This document shows, one piece after another, positions 17,082 through 25,988 of a DNA stretch of 64,000 nucleotides. Under the pieces are notes generated by a model. That model was not told where the DNA came from, searched no databases, and saw only the letters and a list, made by a program, of their open reading frames with translations. The stretch lies in assembly GCF_003071065.1 (NCBI RefSeq), contig NZ_QCXX01000001.1, forward strand, positions 988,971-1,052,970. Reading direction: 5' to 3'. This DNA comes from Sphingobacterium athyrii. GTDB lineage: Bacteria > Bacteroidota > Bacteroidia > Sphingobacteriales > Sphingobacteriaceae. Each line of letters starts with the position of its first letter. Position 1 is the first letter of the stretch. The translations under genes and the position numbers were made by a program.

Positions 17082-17786
17082 TTAGTTGGAAGCCATTTTT
17101 TCTTTATTAAAAAATAAACGATGATCACCGTGCAACACGTGTATGACACCCGTGGTCGTGATAATCCCCGAAGTCTGTACATCTACGCGCACATCTCGCG
17201 CTGCTTCCGGAATCGTATTTTGATCAGGTTCCTCCGAATCCAGCGTTCCATTCACTTTCGTGTAATATAAATAGTCAACATAGTCCACATAGGAACTATA
17301 ATCTCTCGTTCGTCTCAATCCCAACTGAAATCGAACCCCGGGGATAGGTCCAAACAAATTGGCAAAGTATGCACCATTAATATCCAGCTTATCACGTTCC
17401 ACCTTTCCTTTAAACATATATATCTTCAGCGAATCCAATCTTTTTGGATCAATATCATCAATGGAAAAGGAAATATTTTCATCGCCTACCTCTGCGATAC
17501 GCTGTTGTTTCTTGGCACTCACATAGTCCGCTACCCCCCAATTTGTCGTTGCATAAAAGGTGATATCACTGTTCACCAACTCTTTTAAGTTCGCACGGTC
17601 AATGATCCGCACCAGCGAATCGAATTTTGGATGCGATGCCAGATAATCATAGGTGCTCATATTAACTTTCGCTTGATGGATACCGCCATCGTTGATATAA
17701 TCGTTTTTCGAGCATGAGGTCAATACATGAAAAAACAACAGGGCAAACAATAGATATGCACAGGTCTTTTTTATTATTTTAGTCAT
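17082..17786 (-). CDS. Fasciclin (FAS1)-like lipoprotein
   Basis: 234 residues with lipobox LTSC (Cys25). YDYLASHPKFDSLVRIIDRANLKELV and the following ITFYATTNWGVADY correspond to the FAS1 start and H1 region (normally FAPTNxAF), and TTTGVIHVLHGDHRLFF to the closing H2 region. FAS1 domains mediate adhesion or binding to glycans and proteins. It sits between SusD and the DUF5007-like gene, so it probably helps capture the substrate at the surface. The core is somewhat divergent (ATTNWGV instead of APTNEAF), which lowers certainty. Confidence 0.75.
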   Translation of the reverse strand: MTKIIKKTCAYLLFALLFFHVLTSCSKNDYINDGGIHQAKVNMSTYDYLASHPKFDSLVRIIDRANLKELVNSDITFYATTNWGVADYVSAKKQQRIAEVGDENISFSIDDIDPKRLDSLKIYMFKGKVERDKLDINGAYFANLFGPIPGVRFQLGLRRTRDYSSYVDYVDYLYYTKVNGTLDSEEPDQNTIPEAARDVRVDVQTSGIITTTGVIHVLHGDHRLFFNKEKMASN

Positions 17787-17820
17787 TATTTCTAAAGATT
17801 TTAAGTTTCTAAATCTGTCA

Positions 17821-19443
17821 TTAAATCTTTCCGCGCCAGTATGCTGTCTGAACTAAAAGTCTATTCTCACTAAATAAACGGGGATCTACCGGCCAGAAAA
17901 AACCACCTTGTTTAAAACGGGCCTCGCTCAGCCAAGTGATATGATCCGAGTAGGTCCGCGTGCGAATCATATCAAAAAATAGATGACCTTCCAGATAGAG
18001 TTCTTTTCCGCGTTCGATTATATATTCTTTCATGACTTCCGTTTTTGTCAGGCCAGGTTTTAATAAACTCGAGGGATCAGCGCCATAGCGCGCTCTTGAC
18101 GCATTGATGATAGTAATCGCGCGACCGGGATTATTTTGATAGAGGGCTATTTCCGCCTGCAGCAATTTAATATCGCTCAACCGAAATAAAATCAAATTAT
18201 TACTGTTATAAGGTTCAAGCTGCTGTCCCGGATTCCGAAAGACAATATTGCTGTATTTAATACATACAGGTTTATCCGATGTATAATTGACAAAATTATT
18301 TTTGAAGCGTACATCCAATGTATCAAGCCCCCGAGATTGTACAGTTTCCCAGACCCATTGCCTGATATCTTCATGCCATACCCAGTCCTCTTTCTCTTCG
18401 ATCTTGTAAAAATGACTGCTCAGATAAGCCGGTTTGGTGAAAAAATCGGCTGTTGCAGCATAAGTCGGAATATAGTCACTATTTAAAAATTTCATCCCGA
18501 TATGTGCACTCGAGCCTTCCAGCGTATTTTCACTGACATTTAATTCAAAAATACCCTCGCTCGATCTCCCTTTAAAAACATCCGCATATTTAGCGGTATC
18601 GGCAAGTGTATACCCACCTTGAGCGAGCAAGGTATTGATTGTCGTGTCGGCACGCGTTACATCATCCATTATCGGTGTATTTGATGCCAGATCTGCTGTC
18701 GTCGCCCGCCAAAGGTACAGATGTGCCATTAGGGCATAAGCCGAACCTCTGTTTGCCGTAACAGCGCGTTCTGCGGTTGTTTTATAGCCCCAACTCAATA
18801 AGCCGATCGCATGGCGGCAATCTTCCTCGATCTGTTTCATCACCGCAATGCGGGGGGTACGACCCAGGTGAGGCGCATTAATCGGATCATCATATGCCTC
18901 GGTTACCAGCGGTACATCCCCCCAGATTCTGGTCAGCATGAAATAAGAAAACGCCCGAATAAAATAAGCTTGTCCCATAATTTTTTTTCGGAAAGCCTCC
19001 GGATCTGTCTGTTCTAGGATCAAAATATCATTCGATACCAAAGGCATTTCTTTGAGAATGATATTGGACATGGCTATTGTTTTATAAAATACGGTCCAAT
19101 TGCCATAAGACTGCGCAAAATAATTGCTGGTCCAATTGCCTTTTCCAATTTCAGGATGGCTGTAGCTATCCCGATTGATACCGATATAAATATCCGGCGT
19201 CATATCCCCGTAGATATAATAGCGGTTTCCAACGCCATAAAAACCATCCATCAGGGCGTTCCTCAATAGCGCATAATTACCTGCAATAGCACTTTCTCCT
19301 GCTTTGGGATCTTTCCAATACACCTCCTTATAAGTGGAATTTCGAGGCTCCTCTTCCAAAAATTTATTGCACGACACGCAGCTCAGGCCGATCGCCAAAA
19401 GCAGCACCAACTTCCAATAATTGATTATAAATAATGTTTTCAT
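17821..19443 (-). CDS. SusD/RagB-family lipoprotein
   Basis: 540 residues from the ATG at 19443 (MKTLFIINYWK). The longer frame to 19524 overlaps the end of susC and lacks a signal sequence at its N-terminus, so I reject it. The lipobox is CVSC. SusD features: KIMGQAYFIRAFSYFMLTRIWGDVPLV (N-terminal TPR region), then LFRLSDIKLLQAEIALYQNN and the C-terminal ERGKELYLEGHLFFDMIRTR. It lies 10 nt after the susC-like stop. Surface lid and binding protein for the SusC partner. Confidence 0.93.
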   Translation of the reverse strand: MKTLFIINYWKLVLLLAIGLSCVSCNKFLEEEPRNSTYKEVYWKDPKAGESAIAGNYALLRNALMDGFYGVGNRYYIYGDMTPDIYIGINRDSYSHPEIGKGNWTSNYFAQSYGNWTVFYKTIAMSNIILKEMPLVSNDILILEQTDPEAFRKKIMGQAYFIRAFSYFMLTRIWGDVPLVTEAYDDPINAPHLGRTPRIAVMKQIEEDCRHAIGLLSWGYKTTAERAVTANRGSAYALMAHLYLWRATTADLASNTPIMDDVTRADTTINTLLAQGGYTLADTAKYADVFKGRSSEGIFELNVSENTLEGSSAHIGMKFLNSDYIPTYAATADFFTKPAYLSSHFYKIEEKEDWVWHEDIRQWVWETVQSRGLDTLDVRFKNNFVNYTSDKPVCIKYSNIVFRNPGQQLEPYNSNNLILFRLSDIKLLQAEIALYQNNPGRAITIINASRARYGADPSSLLKPGLTKTEVMKEYIIERGKELYLEGHLFFDMIRTRTYSDHITWLSEARFKQGGFFWPVDPRLFSENRLLVQTAYWRGKI

Positions 19444-19453
19444 AATGCGCTGA

Positions 19454-22400
19454 TTAAAATTGTAACTCCACACCAAACGTGAACTTTCTGGGGATTGGAT
19501 AACCATTGCCCTCATATTCACCATAATAATTTACAGCTTCGGCATCCGGTAATCTTTTCGAACGCTGGAACATCATTAAATTATCCACGATGCCGTACAT
19601 CCGAATACTCTTCATCCCCCATCCCGATACTAAACGATTGGGCAGACTGTAAGAAAGGCTCACACTTTTCACTCTGAAATAGTCTCCTTTATCCATGAAA
19701 AATGTCTGACCCGCCACCGTATAGTAGCGCCAGGATCCTAAAGGGTAAGCCGGATAATCTGCACGATCGCCCGGTTGACGCCAGATATTGATCTTACTAA
19801 AATCCGGTGTCGCATACCGTGCAAAATCATAGGTTGAATTGGTCGCAGCACCGTTCTCAAATAGATCAGATTGATATAAATTGAGCACATCTCTGTCGAA
19901 CAAAAAGGTGAAGAGTATGCCAAGATTGAAATTCTTCCAGGTCACATTATTTGTCCAGCCGCCCGTGAATTTAGGATTTGGATCGCCGAGCGGAAGTTTA
20001 TCAGGGTTTATGCCATCATTGAAAGGATCGGTCATATAGTCTCCATCCACATCCCTGATCCACATATCACCCGGTGCATAGGCACTTCCACCGGCATTAT
20101 AGCGTTCACCTGTCAGGGGATTGATCGGAATATCGTTGAGCGTGGAATAGATTCCTAAAGTCTGGTAAAAGTAGAAGGTATTGATCGGGCTGCCCACCGA
20201 TAAAATATGTGTTTTATCAAAACGGGAACCGGAGACCACCAAATCCCGGCCCGAATTAGGAAGGTTCATAATTTTATTCCGCACATAGGAGACATTCAGG
20301 CGACTGAACCACTGCACAGGGCTGGTCCTTGGCAGCGGATTGGCCATCAAGACCACCTCAGCGCCATAATTACGGACGCCCACCGAATTGGTCAATGCCC
20401 GGTCATATCCGGTTGTCACAGGCAGGGCTACATCAAATAAAGATTGCTTATTTTCCTTATTAAAAACGTCAAAGGCAAAAGAAAACCGTCCATTGGCAAT
20501 CTCACCATCCAAACCAATATTCCATTGCATGGAGCGCTCCCAGCTGATATTGGGCTGCGCCACCCCATCGACAAGATTGGGTGTTATGGCGGTGACACCG
20601 TTATAGGAAGTAGCATTGTCATTTCCCCAGAAATTTCCGGCGTTGACCCTGTAAAGATTATACTGTAGATAATTATTGCCCGGTAATCCACCTGTCGTGC
20701 CCAAACTGGCACGGAGTTTTAACATGGAAAACGGAGACTGCCCGTCTTTCATAAAAGATTCTTCCGAAACCAGCCATGCAACTGAAGCAGAAGGAAAATA
20801 CCCCCACTTATTGCCCTTCCCAAAACGAGATGAACCATCCCCGCGTATACTTGCTGACAGCAAATAACGGGAATCATAGTCATAAGCCAGCCGCGAATAA
20901 AAAGAAGCCATACTGTAAGCCTGATAATCGGAAAAAGCAGTGAGATAACGTTGCTGAAATCCCTGGATGACTTTAATCTGGTCCGAAGCACCATTGGAAG
21001 CACCTGCCCCCACAGACCGGTATTGATTGTATTCCAGGTCACTGCCCAAGATCATACTCAGGCTATGTTTATTAAATTCTTTATTATAACTAAAATAATT
21101 AGAGGACAGCACATTGACTTGATTATCGGAAAAGACATCCTGTCTGTTTCCGGTAAAATTAGCCACGGAAGAAGGTGTGCTCACATCACGCCTACTGTTT
21201 GAATAGATATAAGAAGTCTGAGATGTAAATTTCAACGCTTTTGAAAAATCATACCCTAGATTCAGGTTGAATGTAAATTGATTTCCCGTATTTACATCCG
21301 AATCATCATTGTACATCCCAAGAAGATAATTTTTTCGCGTTTCACTCAGGTTGAAATACGATGCAGGCGTGTATCTGGCCGTCACTCCAACTCCACCGCC
21401 GCCAGCCCGGGTACGCTCCGTTCGCGAATAAGCTACAATCGGATTGATCATCAAGCGTTCATTCAGCGCTTTGGACATTAAGTTCAACCGTGTTGAATAG
21501 CGCTTGAACCCCGTAGCCTTGACAATTCCCTGCTCATCATATAATCCGGCACTGAAACGATAATTGGATCCTCCCGGGCCGCCGCCGCTCAAACTCAGAT
21601 CCGCATTGTTCACCATCCCTTTCCGATAATACATGTCCTGCCAATCGGTTGATCCGTTAAAAGCGGGATTTAAGCTATCGGTAAGCAAAAGAGATATATT
21701 TCTATTTTCAATGTCAGGACGATATTGCTGTAATTCTTCTAAGATGCGCATCTTTTGCCTTCGCTCTTCGGCCCCCAATGCCACATCCCGCAGCTCAGGC
21801 CGTTGTGTCAATCCTGTATAGGCCGAAACCATCACCTGTGGCTCCCGGCTGATCCCTTTTTTAGTCGTGATCAGGATCACACCACTGGAAGCCCTTGATC
21901 CATAGATGGCTGCAGCAGAAGCATCTTTCAGTACATCGATACTTTCAATGTCCTGCGGATTTATGCCAGCTATAAAATTTGTGCCCGTTCCCGTTACCGG
22001 CGAAGTGTACTGTTGCGGTGGCTGAGGAACGCCATCAACGACATACAAAGGTGCATTTCCGACACTAAATTCATCGTACTCCCGATTTAAGCTTGTATTT
22101 CCACGTACCTGAACTGTGGGGGTTGCCCCAGGTTCCCCTGTAAAGTTCTGAACATTTACCCCCGATAAACGTCCCTGAAGAAGCTGGTCAAAACTTGCCG
22201 CCGGCAGATTCGCCAGTTCTTTTCCCGAGATGCTGGAAATCGCTGCAGTGGCTTTCTTTCGGGAGACTTTTTGATAGCCAATGACAACGGTTTCATCCAA
22301 CGTGGAAAATGTGGCGTTCAATTCAAAATTTAGCCGTGATTCCGAACTGACCGTTAGTCGCTTTGATTCATATCCAAGCAAGCTTGCCTCGATAATATCG

Positions 22401-22591
22401 CCTGATTTTGCTACCATCGTAAACTCCCCCTTGCCATTCGTTTGCGCACTTATCTGCGTAGACAAATTTCTCAGCGTAGCTCCTACCATTGCACTTCCCG
22501 AAACATCCCGAACAACGCCTGTTACCTGTTGTGCAAATAAATCGACAGAAAGGAGAAGCACTAGGACTAATAAAAGACCTGCGTTTTTCAT
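19454..22591 (-). CDS. SusC/RagA-family TonB-dependent receptor (no STN domain)
   Basis: 1045 residues. Signal peptide 1-20 (ends LFAQ), carboxypeptidase-D-like domain at about 22-92 (VTGVVRDVSGSAMVGATLRN), the DETVVIGYQKVSRKKATAAIS linker, plug with PQDIESIDVLKDASAAAIYGSRAS and GVILITTKKG, and a barrel ending in FTFGVELQF. Unlike the other two SusC proteins of this window it lacks the STN domain, and no sigma/FecR pair is nearby, so regulation must differ. It lies 290 nt beyond the end of the hydroxyproline/arabinofuranosidase run, on the same strand but after a terminator. Glycopeptides could be its cargo (inference). Confidence 0.94.
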   Translation of the reverse strand: MKNAGLLLVLVLLLSVDLFAQQVTGVVRDVSGSAMVGATLRNLSTQISAQTNGKGEFTMVAKSGDIIEASLLGYESKRLTVSSESRLNFELNATFSTLDETVVIGYQKVSRKKATAAISSISGKELANLPAASFDQLLQGRLSGVNVQNFTGEPGATPTVQVRGNTSLNREYDEFSVGNAPLYVVDGVPQPPQQYTSPVTGTGTNFIAGINPQDIESIDVLKDASAAAIYGSRASSGVILITTKKGISREPQVMVSAYTGLTQRPELRDVALGAEERRQKMRILEELQQYRPDIENRNISLLLTDSLNPAFNGSTDWQDMYYRKGMVNNADLSLSGGGPGGSNYRFSAGLYDEQGIVKATGFKRYSTRLNLMSKALNERLMINPIVAYSRTERTRAGGGGVGVTARYTPASYFNLSETRKNYLLGMYNDDSDVNTGNQFTFNLNLGYDFSKALKFTSQTSYIYSNSRRDVSTPSSVANFTGNRQDVFSDNQVNVLSSNYFSYNKEFNKHSLSMILGSDLEYNQYRSVGAGASNGASDQIKVIQGFQQRYLTAFSDYQAYSMASFYSRLAYDYDSRYLLSASIRGDGSSRFGKGNKWGYFPSASVAWLVSEESFMKDGQSPFSMLKLRASLGTTGGLPGNNYLQYNLYRVNAGNFWGNDNATSYNGVTAITPNLVDGVAQPNISWERSMQWNIGLDGEIANGRFSFAFDVFNKENKQSLFDVALPVTTGYDRALTNSVGVRNYGAEVVLMANPLPRTSPVQWFSRLNVSYVRNKIMNLPNSGRDLVVSGSRFDKTHILSVGSPINTFYFYQTLGIYSTLNDIPINPLTGERYNAGGSAYAPGDMWIRDVDGDYMTDPFNDGINPDKLPLGDPNPKFTGGWTNNVTWKNFNLGILFTFLFDRDVLNLYQSDLFENGAATNSTYDFARYATPDFSKINIWRQPGDRADYPAYPLGSWRYYTVAGQTFFMDKGDYFRVKSVSLSYSLPNRLVSGWGMKSIRMYGIVDNLMMFQRSKRLPDAEAVNYYGEYEGNGYPIPRKFTFGVELQF

Positions 22592-22755
22592 GATTGATTA
22601 ATTTGGTTAATTGATATTAGTTGTTAACTGATATTCGAAGTTAACGTAGAATCAGGTCTGATTTCAGTCCGAATTTAACCAATCGCGCTTCGATTGTAAC
22701 CAAAGGCAACAGTCAGACATCATTAAAAAAATGATCGTCAACCATCATGACTATG

Positions 22756-22781
22756 ATCTCAGCCAATTGATCGGTTGAGAT
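22756..22781. repeat. Inverted repeat upstream of the susC-like gene
   Basis: ATCTCAGCC (22756-22764) and GGTTGAGAT (22773-22781) pair with one G-T position across 8 nt. It lies about 165 nt upstream of the ATG at 22591 in the only intergenic gap available for that operon's promoter. Possible operator; no clear -7 element identified. Confidence 0.35.
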
Positions 22782-22826
22782 GGGGCAAGAAAAGTGAGTG
22801 GGAATAATTTTATGGCTTGTATTTGT

Positions 22827-22860
22827 AAAAAAAGGGGTACTTCGCCAAGCAAAGTACCCC
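22827..22860 (-). terminator. Intrinsic terminator after the GH127 gene
   Basis: Stem GGGGTACTT/AAGTACCCC (22834-22842 with 22852-22860) followed on the minus strand by seven T. It closes the long minus-strand run that begins at the AraC gene and separates it from the SusC/SusD operon. Confidence 0.93.
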
Positions 22861-22884
22861 TCAAAATTTTAGCATATAGTGCAA

Positions 22885-25800
22885 TTATTTCAATGTAACA
22901 TCCAGATAAACCGAGTGTCGTCCGTAGGTATCATAGAATGGTTTAAAATCAACCCCATCAATCTTAAACGCTAAACTTTGCGGATCACCTGTGATAGATT
23001 TGCTGATATCCTTTGCATTCAGCGTCACTTTACGCCAGTCTTTTCTCGCCTCAGGTTCCTGAGCCGCCAATAAGATCGGTCCATAAAATAAACTGGCAAT
23101 GTTCTGTTGATCCATGACCGGATCTAAATGAAACTGGAAAGGCATTTTGAGCTTGATACGATCACCGTTCTTCCAGTTTCGGCTCAATTTCAAATATGTA
23201 CCCGGCTCTGCCTGTACTTTTTGATCTTTACCGTTAACAGTCACATAAAATCCTTTAGTTGCCCAGCCCGGCACACGAACATGAAGATCAAATTTGCCGT
23301 TCCCTTTTATGGTCAGCTCCGTCTCGTCTTGCTTTGGGAAACTCGTTTTCTGCACTACAGTCACCTTCCGTTCGGTCCATTCCAAAGTAGAAGGAATAAA
23401 TAGATTGACATATAAAGCCTGATCATCCCTGCTTTTAAAATAAATACTATTTTGCAATTTGGTGCTACTCTCGATTGCAGTACCATTACAACAGGTGAAG
23501 CCCGTCATATCGGGATTTCCAAATTGCTTTATTGCTCCCGGTCGCAGAGGCACATGGTACGTATTAGCCGGCGTATTTTCAGCCACAGAAGCTAAAATAT
23601 GGTTATACAATCCGCGTTCATAGTAATCCATATATTCGGTGCGTTGGTCAAAAAGAAACAAGTTGCTTGTTAATTTCAGCATATTGTAAGTTGCACAGGT
23701 TTCATTCTGTCCACCTTCGGAAAAACCATTTTTATATAAGGTGGCCGGTTCTGCTGTAAAAACTTCCGCATTGGCCGGATTGCGCGCGCCCGCGACCCCG
23801 CCTATACTGTACATGTAATCATTTACAGCTTTGTACCAAAAGTTGTCGGCCACCCGGTAGTATTCCGGCAGATTGGAAACCTGATATAGCTCGATACTTC
23901 CCACAATCTGTGGAATATGCTGATTGGCATGCAATCCACGAAAAGTATCGACATTCTTAGCCAATCCATGTGCATGCTGCGCATTACCAAAGAACATATC
24001 GATATTGTCAAAAAATTGCGCGGTTTTCAGATAATGCTCCTTATGGGTGATGCGGTAAAGATGTGCCAATGTCTCATTCATTCCTCCAAATTCACCGGCA
24101 ATATACGTATTCCACACCTGTATCAGCGTTTCCTTTGGCAGCTGACTAAGCCGCGCATGCACCCAGTCTGCCATACCCGTGGCCACCTGAAGCGCCTTTT
24201 CATTGCCACTCACTTCATAGATATCAATTAAGCCGGCCAAAATTTTATGTAAAGTATAATAGGGCGCCCAAACCTGTGTCTTCTGTCCCCCATATTTCGC
24301 TCCTTTTTCCAACATAATAAATTGATCCGGTGGATAAGCGCTAATATAGCCCACCCCCCAATTCCAATAATCCGTGCGGATTCCTTCGCGGCTCAGATCC
24401 GAGTCATAGGTTGATTTACCCGGCCCATAAGGGATGGCGGTCGGGTCAGCTACGGACGCAGCGCCTGCCTGTTGCGGTCTACCCGACAATTGAGCCAGGT
24501 CATACAGCGTATTGACCATGTAGTTCATTTTCCCGGCAAAATTAGCTTGCAATATTTTATCATATCCGGTACTCGCATAAGCCTGTGCGATCGCAGTCAG
24601 ATAATGACCCGTCGCATGGCCTCTGAGTTTGGTATCCTGACTATCCCATACCCCCAGCGGTTTAGCGCCCTGCGGTTGTGGTTGTCCAAATGCATCGCGA
24701 AACATATAGAGAAAAGAGTTGGGATCAGTAGCCGCCAAAGTCTTGATAAATTTATTCCGATTTTCAATAAATTTTGTTTCTTGATTTTGCGCGTCAGCTT
24801 GCAGGGAAACCTGACTAAGATCAAAAGCTTCCAGCTTCAACTTTGGTGCGGCAGCGGTCTTGCCTGCCTTTATGGTCACGATTGCTTTAGGCTGTATCGT
24901 TGTTCCCGGGACCCGGCCCGTAATGGTATAACGTCCGGCTTCCAGAACGGTACTGTTATCCGCTGGCGAAGGCCATAATACCCGTACTTTGGGACCGATC
25001 ACTCCCTCTTTATAGGTGCCCGGTACATAGCTTGGCAAACGTGGCAAATCTCCCAATGCCGTTTCCACCTGCACATCCGGGACAGCAAGCAAGTATGCAT
25101 TATAGAGTTGCGCTTGCGTCAATGGAAATTCAGGCAGGTTATCCTCTACCTTAGTTACATTTACAGCACGATTGCTTACTCCACGTTGCGAATTGGTATA
25201 AATCCCCGTAAGCTGATTTTTACTCAACGGAACACGGTAGATCCGAAAATCATGCAACATACCATCCAATGTCGGCGATCCTGCCAAAAGTGATTTTCCG
25301 ATATACAATTTATTCTTATCTCCGGATGATCCAAACACTTCCGTCAATTCACGCGGTATTTGCTTCGATTCACCAACAGGTACAGCATCTACATAAGTCG
25401 TCATCGTTTTAGCGGGAATATCCACCACGATCGTCAGGTAAACCCACTTATTCAATACCAATGCCGGCGCGATAGCTCCTTTTTGATTATTTTCTCCTGT
25501 AGTCATTACACTTTGGAACCCAGCTTGAGCATTCGTTCCCGAAGGAGCCGCAAAGAAATGCTTATGCGCATCTTTTCCAAAGTCAAATAAAACCTGGCCT
25601 TCTCTTTTCGAACGCAAATAAATCCACCCCGAGATACTCAATGACTCCATATCGGTCAATGCATCGGCAGGGATCTGTATAAAATCATTTTTTTCACCCG
25701 ATAGCGACAGCACTTTTCCAAAGCGCTTGTCGTTGACAAAAGTAGCATGCTGGCCGGCTGTAGCATGCAGGTTGTTGCGGGACCAATCTTTCAGATCTCC

Positions 25801-25944
25801 GTTAAATACATATCGCGCGATCATGCCCGTTTCACCGATTCCATCCAATATCTGATCACCGCTTTGTGCCCGTACCATAACGAACCCTTTCGTCAGTATT
25901 GTGGCAACAAGAATAAAACGCAAAAAAAATAGGTAACTTTTCAT
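22885..25944 (-). CDS. Secreted LamG + GH127-type beta-L-arabinofuranosidase
   Basis: 1019 residues. Signal peptide about 1-26, LamG-type jelly roll at about 40-250 (MIARYVFNGDLKDWSRN, SISGWIYLRS, GMLHDFRIYRVPLS), a short Ig-like segment at about 320-365, then a GH127/GH146 (former DUF1680) catalytic region from about 375 on (GHATGHYLTAIAQAYA). The zinc-thiolate catalytic set of the characterised enzyme HypBA1 (Glu338, Cys340, Cys417, Cys418) is present as ETC (Glu748, Cys750) and TCCNGT (Cys818, Cys819). These enzymes release L-arabinofuranose from beta-linked arabino-oligosaccharides on hydroxyproline. It is 44 nt after the S9 peptidase gene, last in a run with hydroxyproline catabolism, which supports extensin-type substrates. 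GH146 remains possible. Confidence 0.9.
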   Translation of the reverse strand: MKSYLFFLRFILVATILTKGFVMVRAQSGDQILDGIGETGMIARYVFNGDLKDWSRNNLHATAGQHATFVNDKRFGKVLSLSGEKNDFIQIPADALTDMESLSISGWIYLRSKREGQVLFDFGKDAHKHFFAAPSGTNAQAGFQSVMTTGENNQKGAIAPALVLNKWVYLTIVVDIPAKTMTTYVDAVPVGESKQIPRELTEVFGSSGDKNKLYIGKSLLAGSPTLDGMLHDFRIYRVPLSKNQLTGIYTNSQRGVSNRAVNVTKVEDNLPEFPLTQAQLYNAYLLAVPDVQVETALGDLPRLPSYVPGTYKEGVIGPKVRVLWPSPADNSTVLEAGRYTITGRVPGTTIQPKAIVTIKAGKTAAAPKLKLEAFDLSQVSLQADAQNQETKFIENRNKFIKTLAATDPNSFLYMFRDAFGQPQPQGAKPLGVWDSQDTKLRGHATGHYLTAIAQAYASTGYDKILQANFAGKMNYMVNTLYDLAQLSGRPQQAGAASVADPTAIPYGPGKSTYDSDLSREGIRTDYWNWGVGYISAYPPDQFIMLEKGAKYGGQKTQVWAPYYTLHKILAGLIDIYEVSGNEKALQVATGMADWVHARLSQLPKETLIQVWNTYIAGEFGGMNETLAHLYRITHKEHYLKTAQFFDNIDMFFGNAQHAHGLAKNVDTFRGLHANQHIPQIVGSIELYQVSNLPEYYRVADNFWYKAVNDYMYSIGGVAGARNPANAEVFTAEPATLYKNGFSEGGQNETCATYNMLKLTSNLFLFDQRTEYMDYYERGLYNHILASVAENTPANTYHVPLRPGAIKQFGNPDMTGFTCCNGTAIESSTKLQNSIYFKSRDDQALYVNLFIPSTLEWTERKVTVVQKTSFPKQDETELTIKGNGKFDLHVRVPGWATKGFYVTVNGKDQKVQAEPGTYLKLSRNWKNGDRIKLKMPFQFHLDPVMDQQNIASLFYGPILLAAQEPEARKDWRKVTLNAKDISKSITGDPQSLAFKIDGVDFKPFYDTYGRHSVYLDVTLK

Positions 25945-25988
25945 CGCTATATCATCAATTATGAGCTCGCAAGCTCGATTTTTGTTCG

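Noticed and set aside
19444..19524. Longer N-terminus for the SusD-like protein
   Set aside because: It overlaps the susC coding end and places the signal sequence internally; the ATG at 19443 gives a normal lipoprotein signal.
24472..24978. 168-codon plus-strand open frame
   Set aside because: Antisense shadow of the GH127 gene, no recognisable protein features.
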